DNA of 59,838 bases from an uncultured Bacteroidales bacterium (GTDB lineage Bacteria; Bacteroidota; Bacteroidia; Bacteroidales; UBA932): contig CALVDL010000020.1 in NCBI GenBank assembly GCA_944326305.1, forward strand, positions 1-59,838, given 5' to 3'. Below the pieces are notes generated by a model, which saw nothing but the letters and a program-made list of their open reading frames with translations, was not told the origin of the DNA and made no database searches. Positions 51,681 to 59,838 of this stretch are shown in pieces (position 1 is the stretch's first letter; each line of letters begins with the position of its first letter). A program made the position numbers and the translations under genes.

Positions 51681-52838
51681 GTGATATACGTCCATATACC
51701 TTTCTGCGGAAGCCTCTGCACCTACTGTGATTTCTATTCGGAGATCTTTTCCGGGCGGGAGGGTGAGTTCATAAAGGCCCTTGCCGCCGAGATAGGGACC
51801 AGGAAAGGGGAGCTTGCAGGAAAACCGGATACGCTTTATATAGGAGGCGGCACCCCATCGGTGCTGCCTCTTTCCGCTTTCAGCATGATTGTCGGCGCCT
51901 TGAATGAGGCCGGTGTCCCTGGGGATGCAGGTTTCAGGGAGTTCACTGTAGAGGTGAACCCGGAGGACATAGTGCAGAAGGGGGCGGGATATATAGAGGG
52001 GCTGGCGGCCCTCGGGGTGAACCGCATAAGCATGGGGGTGCAGTCGTTCGATGACGGGATGCTGCGGTGGATGAAGCGGAGGCACAGCTCGGCTACTGCG
52101 GTCAAGGCATACGGGATGCTGCAGGATGCGGGTTTCCGCAACATAAGCATAGACCTTATTTTCGGCATCTCGCATATGGATGACGGAATGTGGCTGAAGA
52201 CCCTGGACATGGCCCTGGACCTGGCTCCCCAGCACATCTCCGCATACCAGCTTTCTGTAGAGCCGGGGAGCGCACTTGCCGCGATGGCGGATTCCGGCAA
52301 ATATTCAGAAGCTCCCGGAGAGCAGTGCCGCAGGCAGTATGACATCCTTTGCCGCAGGCTCTCGGATGCCGGGTATCACCACTACGAGATATCCAATTTC
52401 GCTTTGCCAGGATTCGAGGCTGTGCACAACAGTGCATACTGGGGCCATGTCCCTTATGCCGGATTCGGGCCGGGCGCGCACTCGCTGCGTGTGAAGGAGG
52501 GGAGTCTGCCTGAGGGCCTTCCTGCCTGCACCCGCAGCTGGAACATCCCTGATGTGCGGGAATATCTCCGGTGTTATTCTTCACAGGGCCCTTCCAGGTC
52601 CTCAGTAAGCCAGAGCGAGACTCTTTCTGCCGGCCAGGTGGCGCTGGAGCGGATCATGCTTGGGCTGAGGACGGACCGGGGCGTTGAAAGGGATTTCCTT
52701 GAACGCCATGCGGACAGAGCCCGCCTGGCGGCTATGCTTTCGGAGGGGCTGCTGGTCCCTGCGCAGGACCCCCTGTATGTGCGCATACCGGAGGATTCGT
52801 TCTTCATTTCAGACAGTATCATCGCGGATATCGTGTGA
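51681..52838 (+). CDS. hemW: Radical SAM heme chaperone HemW
   Basis: A 385-residue radical SAM protein of the HemW family (formerly taken for oxygen-independent coproporphyrinogen oxidase), which delivers heme to respiratory proteins. The cluster motif HIPFCGSLCTYCDF (CxxxCxxC) is at residues 9-16; the fourth cysteine that marks true HemN (CxC) is absent (CDF). GGGTPSVLP near residue 55 and VNPEDI near residue 92 fit the family. The start codon is GTG (51681), chosen because it places the HIPFC motif at residue 5 as usual; no ATG is available. Confidence 0.93.
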   Translation: MIYVHIPFCGSLCTYCDFYSEIFSGREGEFIKALAAEIGTRKGELAGKPDTLYIGGGTPSVLPLSAFSMIVGALNEAGVPGDAGFREFTVEVNPEDIVQKGAGYIEGLAALGVNRISMGVQSFDDGMLRWMKRRHSSATAVKAYGMLQDAGFRNISIDLIFGISHMDDGMWLKTLDMALDLAPQHISAYQLSVEPGSALAAMADSGKYSEAPGEQCRRQYDILCRRLSDAGYHHYEISNFALPGFEAVHNSAYWGHVPYAGFGPGAHSLRVKEGSLPEGLPACTRSWNIPDVREYLRCYSSQGPSRSSVSQSETLSAGQVALERIMLGLRTDRGVERDFLERHADRARLAAMLSEGLLVPAQDPLYVRIPEDSFFISDSIIADIV

Positions 52839-52926
52839 GATGTGTCCGTCCCGGTGGTGATACGGAAAAAGCGGTGCGTCCCGAATGAACGGCGCACCGC
52901 TTTTCTCAAATGTCAGCCTGCATGTG

Positions 52927-56055
<3,129 letters not shown>

Positions 56056-56075
56056 TTATTTGTTTTGTGAAAATG

Positions 56076-57629
56076 TCATTGCCCTTTATAGTATTTCCCG
56101 GCAGCTGCCTTGAACTCGTCCTTCAGCTCCTGGAGCTTTTCCGGCTCGGACACGGCCAGGTTGTGCTCCTGGGCGGGGTCTTCCTTCAAGTTGAAAAGCC
56201 CGTAGGAGCCAAGGTTGCCCATTTCATTCCCGGTCACATTCCTTTCCTCTCCCTTGTATGGCGGGATCAGTTCATAGTCTCCTGACTTGTATGCAAGCCT
56301 GCCTCCGGCTTCAAGGACCATGGACTGCCTCCCGTGCCGTGACTGTCCTAGAAAGACGTCCAGATGGTCCTGGCTGTCAATCCCTTCAGGTACTTGTCCT
56401 CCTGTCAGGGAGCCAATGCTGGCGAAAAAGTCGAGCTGGGAGACGAAAGCATCCGACACCATAGGCTTCAGGTGTCCTTTCCAGTACACTATCAACGGGA
56501 TATGGGTCCCTCCGTCATACAGGCTGTATTTCCCTCCTCTGGTGCCGTTGCGCGGGTCGTGGTCTCCGAGCATCTCTTCCGCCCCGTCGAGGTAGCCGTC
56601 GTTGATCACAGGCCCGTTGTCGCTGGTGAATATCACAAGGGTGTTCTCCAGCAGGCCCTTGACTGAGAGGTATCTGATGATCTCACCCACGCACCAGTCG
56701 GCTTCAGCCACGGCGTCACCGCGCGGCCCCAGTCCTGTGCTTCCCGCGAATCTCGGGTGAGGCGCCCGTGGCACATGCGGCTCGTGCAGGCCGTAGTAGA
56801 GGAAGAACGGCTCTCCCGAGACCGAGCAGCTGTCAATGAATTTCCGCGTCTTGGCCGCGAAATAGTCCGCCATCTCCTCGTCCACCCAGCGGGCCTTGTG
56901 GCCTCCTTTCATGAATCCTATGCGCGGGATGCCGTTGACGATGGTGTTGTCATGGCCCTGGCGCGGGTCATGCCGCATTTTCACCAGCTCCGGGTTTGTC
57001 ACCGCCGTAGGCTCGCCGCTGAAATTCCCGGAATAGCTGATCTGTATGGGGTCGGAGGGGTCCAGGTTCTCCACCAGCCCGTTTTCCACATAGACGGTCG
57101 GGACACGGTCGTTGGTGGCTGCGATAAGGCATGTGTAGTCGAAGCCCACTGTATTGGCGTCAGGGGATATGTGCCTGTTCCAGTCTGTGTCCCCGTCCCC
57201 CATGCCGAGGTGCCATTTCCCTATTGCCCCGGTGGTGTAGCCTTCGGCCTGCAGCATTTTGGGAAGTGTGGGGATGTCCACGGGGATGAGCAGGGGCGCA
57301 TCTCCGTTGAGGATTTTTGCCTGAGGGTTTTTCCACGGGTACATCCCGGTGAACATCGCATACCGGCTTGGCGTGGATGTCGCTGATGTGGAATATCCGT
57401 TGAGGAAAAGGATTCCTCCGTGTGCGAGGCTGTCTATGTTCGGAGTGGAGATAGTCTCCCTGCCTGGAGCCGCGCAGTCGTAAGGGGCGTATGCGTTCAC
57501 ATCTCCCATGCCCAGGTCATCGGCCACTATCAGCAGGATGTTGGGTCTCTGCGGCTGCCCTGTGTCTGAGCACGATACCGCCATCGCGGCAAATGCGGGG
57601 AAAATGAACCCCATCTTTTTCTTGTCCAT
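56076..57629 (-). CDS. Serine-type sulfatase (family S1)
   Basis: A 517-residue sulfatase with a lipoprotein signal (AVSCS near residue 20). NILLIVADDLGMGDVNAY near residue 33 gives the metal-binding aspartates, and the active-site motif reads TSTPSRYAMFTG near residue 83: the S-x-P-S-R form, in which serine is converted to formylglycine by an anaerobic maturation enzyme. GKWHLG near residue 146 completes the signature. Its substrate cannot be read from sequence; it is upstream of the galactosidase in one operon. ATG 57629 is preferred over a TTG one codon upstream. Confidence 0.95.
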   Translation of the reverse strand: MDKKKMGFIFPAFAAMAVSCSDTGQPQRPNILLIVADDLGMGDVNAYAPYDCAAPGRETISTPNIDSLAHGGILFLNGYSTSATSTPSRYAMFTGMYPWKNPQAKILNGDAPLLIPVDIPTLPKMLQAEGYTTGAIGKWHLGMGDGDTDWNRHISPDANTVGFDYTCLIAATNDRVPTVYVENGLVENLDPSDPIQISYSGNFSGEPTAVTNPELVKMRHDPRQGHDNTIVNGIPRIGFMKGGHKARWVDEEMADYFAAKTRKFIDSCSVSGEPFFLYYGLHEPHVPRAPHPRFAGSTGLGPRGDAVAEADWCVGEIIRYLSVKGLLENTLVIFTSDNGPVINDGYLDGAEEMLGDHDPRNGTRGGKYSLYDGGTHIPLIVYWKGHLKPMVSDAFVSQLDFFASIGSLTGGQVPEGIDSQDHLDVFLGQSRHGRQSMVLEAGGRLAYKSGDYELIPPYKGEERNVTGNEMGNLGSYGLFNLKEDPAQEHNLAVSEPEKLQELKDEFKAAAGKYYKGQ

Positions 57630-57784
57630 CAATGCGGGTGTCTTTAATTATGTGATTAATGAAAAACGCCACAAGATAGTGAGAAATTTCTGTAAAAACC
57701 GAATGTGTCCTGTTTGTTTCTAAGATTGTCTCAATTTTTTCTGAGAAAATGCAAGCAGGTATATGCGACGGCTTTTTAAATGTA

Positions 57785-57792
57785 TATTTTTG
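57785..57792 (+). promoter_or_regulatory. Putative -7 box (TATTTTTG) for GH16-sensor operon
   Basis: TATTTTTG fits TAnnTTTG and lies 40 nt before the GH16 start, in the divergent region with the sulfatase operon. Confidence 0.5.
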
Positions 57793-57831
57793 CAAAAACG
57801 GAAGAAACTGTTTTGAAACAAATTGACAGTG

Positions 57832-58629
57832 ATGAAGAATACCATTTTCCTTGCAGCCGCTATTGCGGCTACGGCGCTTTCGGCCGTGAATTGTTCTGAA
57901 AAACCGGGATGGAAGCTTTCTTGGGAAGAAGACTTCGAATCGGAGACCATTGACTGGACAGTCTGGAGCCATACTGACAGAGGGACAGCCGACTGGCAGA
58001 ATACACAGTCCTCCGACCCCAGGTGCTTCGCCTTCCGGGACGGCAACCTGGTCCTCAGAGGCATCGTGAACGATGACAGGCAGGCCGACACGGCGGAATT
58101 CCTGACAGGAGGCCTGTGGACGAAGGGGAAGAAGGCTTTTGCCCCGGGACGGATCGAGGTCAGGGCAAAGCTCCAGGGCGCCACCGGTGCATGGCCTGCC
58201 ATCTGGCTGCTCCCGTTCGACACCCTGGGCAAGGCCAATATGTGGCCCGACGGAGGGGAGATCGACATAATGGAGAGGCTCAACTATGACTCGATAGCAT
58301 ACCAGACCGTGCATTCGCACTATACATTTGACCTGGGCCGCGGTGACAGCCCCCGCCAGGGGAACACCGCCCCTATCGATCCTGATGACTTCAATGTATA
58401 CGGTGTGGATATCTGGCGCGACAGCGTGGTCTTCCATATAAACGGTGTGCGCAACTTCGTTTATCCGCGTATCGCGGAACTCGACTCGCTGGGGCAGTTC
58501 CCGTTCTATAAGCCGATGTACCTGCTCGTGGACATGCAGCTGGGCGGCCAGTGGGTAGGGAAAGTCGACCCGGCGGACCTCCCTGTAGAGATGGAGGTGG
58601 ACTGGGTGAGATACTACGAGTGGAAATGA
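57832..58629 (+). CDS. GH16 endo-glycanase
   Basis: A 265-residue exported protein with a lipoprotein-type signal (AVNCSEK near residue 20). The GH16 catalytic motif ExDxxE is GEIDIMER near residue 143, with AWPAIWLLPF upstream and DFNVYGVDIW downstream. GH16 enzymes cut internal beta-linkages; subgroups act on laminarin, agar-type galactans or mucin O-glycans. With a galactosidase and a sulfatase next door a galactan or O-glycan target is plausible. ATG 57832 is preferred over a TTG three codons upstream. The stop overlaps the next start (ATGA). Confidence 0.93.
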   Translation: MKNTIFLAAAIAATALSAVNCSEKPGWKLSWEEDFESETIDWTVWSHTDRGTADWQNTQSSDPRCFAFRDGNLVLRGIVNDDRQADTAEFLTGGLWTKGKKAFAPGRIEVRAKLQGATGAWPAIWLLPFDTLGKANMWPDGGEIDIMERLNYDSIAYQTVHSHYTFDLGRGDSPRQGNTAPIDPDDFNVYGVDIWRDSVVFHINGVRNFVYPRIAELDSLGQFPFYKPMYLLVDMQLGGQWVGKVDPADLPVEMEVDWVRYYEWK

Positions 58630-59768
58630 GAGCCTGTGTCACAGCCTTGCTCCTGTGCCTGACCACCCTGTCGCTGGCGGACAACGGCAAGATAAGTTAT
58701 CAGGAGTTCGAAAGGATTCCTGTACATATTGACGCACCTGTGGTCAACGACATGGTCCAGGATACCACAGGTCTGGTATGGCTGTGCACAAACAAGGGGC
58801 TGTATGCCTATGACGGGTTCACTGTATATCCGTGCAACGGTCCAGGCTATGACAAGCTTGTGCAGATCCAGTGCGCGGCTCTGTCCGGGGACATGCTGTG
58901 GCTCGGGACGGACCGCGGCATGCTTCTTTACGACATACGCAAGGGGGAATATGCCAGCAACGCTCTGACGGAATACCTGGACGGAGTCGTGCGCTCGATA
59001 TGCTGCTTCAAGGGGAAGGTCTATTCGGGATACCACTCCGGGATAGTGTGCTATGATACGGAGGACGGTGAAATCTCCGATATCAAGGTCACAGACTACA
59101 GAGGCCACAATCTGGGGGTATATACCGTGAAGGAGATGGACGGGGAGCTGTATTTCGGGACTTTCGACGGGCTTTATCTCCTTGAAGGCAAGGAGGTGAA
59201 GAAGCTGAACGGAAGTCAGCGGGATGTGTTTGTCTATTCCATGTGCTATGACAGCCGCAGGGAATGCATCTGGCTGGGGACACAGAAGGGGCTGTGGCGA
59301 TACAGCCGGCCGGACAGCGTGCTGACGGCCGTAGGGAAAATCAGGCACCAGGTCATAAACGACATACTGTTTGACAGGGACAGCAATCTGGTGATAGGCT
59401 CAGATGCCGGACTCTATGTCTACGACAGGACTTCAATGCGTCATCTTGAGCATGATTCCAGGGACAGGCTGTCTCTTTCGGACAATGACATAGAGTCCTT
59501 GATGGCGGACAGGGACGGGAACACGTGGCTGGGCACGCATGACGGCGTGTCAGTGGCCAAATGCTGGAGCATGGCCGAATTCGTGCCGCTGAGCTCTTTC
59601 ACCGGAAGCGGCAAGGGCCTGTCCATATCCACTATGATCCCGCCAGACAGCAGGCATGGCCTGTGGTGCGGAGGCTCCAACGGCATGGCATACCTTTCCC
59701 CGGACGGGGGAGAATCAAGGATTTTCGACATATACGACAAAAGATACCCGCTCCCGCACAATAGGTGA
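58626..59768 (+). pseudogene. Truncated hybrid two-component system sensor (periplasmic propeller)
   Basis: A 380-residue open frame: signal segment (LLLCLTTLSLA), then repeated propeller motifs (GLVWLCTNKGLYAYDG, LWLGTDRGMLLYD, IWLGTQKGLWRYS, TWLGTHDGVSV) of the sensor domain of hybrid two-component regulators, which sense oligosaccharides and control polysaccharide loci. Full proteins have about 1300 residues with kinase, receiver and AraC domains; here it stops after LPHNR within the first propeller part. The last 70 bases of the window read unlike propeller sequence, so the gene is probably interrupted by an insertion. It overlaps GH16 by 4 nt, so it was originally in that operon and would have sensed its product. 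Confidence 0.85.
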
Positions 59769-59838
59769 GTTCTATCAATTCAATTTATCCTCTTGTATCA
59801 GACAGCAGAACTCTTTAACTGCCCAATTTGTGAGTTTT
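59769..59838. mobile_element. AT-rich sequence at right edge, possible insertion-element end
   Basis: After the truncation of the sensor, 70 bases of AT-rich sequence contain GTGAGTT twice (59764 region and 59828 region) and no continuation of the propeller in any frame. An insertion sequence starting at about 59765 would explain this. No transposase is visible, so this is an inference from the break in coding sequence. Confidence 0.35.

Noticed and set aside
57517..58437. A 306-residue minus-strand frame opposite GH16
   Set aside because: It overlaps the GH16 gene with its conserved GEIDIMER motif and has no recognisable domain.

Overview
The window is chromosomal DNA from a Bacteroidales bacterium, probably outside Bacteroides proper: GC looks close to 50 percent in the core. 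Evidence for the order: repeated TAnnTTTG-type -7 promoter boxes, an rnfBCDGEA operon behind an RseC-like gene, tandem DUF2807 lipoproteins, a DUF4988 surface lipoprotein beside a Bacteroidetes-type tyrosine recombinase, a hybrid two-component sensor next to glycan-degrading enzymes, and a tgt gene whose usual zinc cysteines are absent. Species cannot be read from the sequence.

Layout. 1-3150 is an AT-richer accessory island, all on the plus strand: a possible insertion-sequence end, a 5'-truncated acetyltransferase, the 3' end of a mobilization (relaxase) gene, and five small genes, two of which resemble CPCC and DUF4304 families found among polymorphic-toxin immunity genes. It abuts the 3' end of a tRNA-Ser(GGA), a plausible integration site. 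3331-19046 is core metabolism and envelope: META lipoprotein, queH, rubredoxin, Fe-SOD, a pflB-pflA-ubiA-CPBP operon, ssb, M3 peptidase, two DUF2807 lipoproteins, tgt-lptG, and a nucleoside transporter.

19138-25476 is the most interesting part: a tyrosine recombinase, then a 210-bp element bounded by a 21-bp inverted repeat (19/21 identical) that encloses a consensus Bacteroidales promoter, then a large DUF4988 surface lipoprotein, an OmpA-like protein and a beta-barrel protein. In the orientation seen here the promoter points away from the lipoprotein, which reads as an invertible promoter captured in the OFF state.

25536-46338 returns to core genes: ilvE, ilvA, thiN, an in-frame LptF-methionyl-tRNA formyltransferase fusion preceded by two tandem copies of an intergenic repeat, alaS, two M23 peptidases, a MerR regulator, a NIF3 protein, a zinc-ribbon coiled-coil protein, dnaB, a DUF3108 protein, an RseC-like protein and the six-gene Rnf operon. 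46380-52838 holds ppk-ppx, two small outer-membrane barrels, a coiled-coil membrane protein and hemW. 52927-59768 is part of a glycan-utilization locus (GH2 beta-galactosidase, serine-type sulfatase, GH16, hybrid two-component sensor). The sensor gene is cut off in its periplasmic propeller by unrelated AT-rich sequence, so both window ends may lie in mobile elements.
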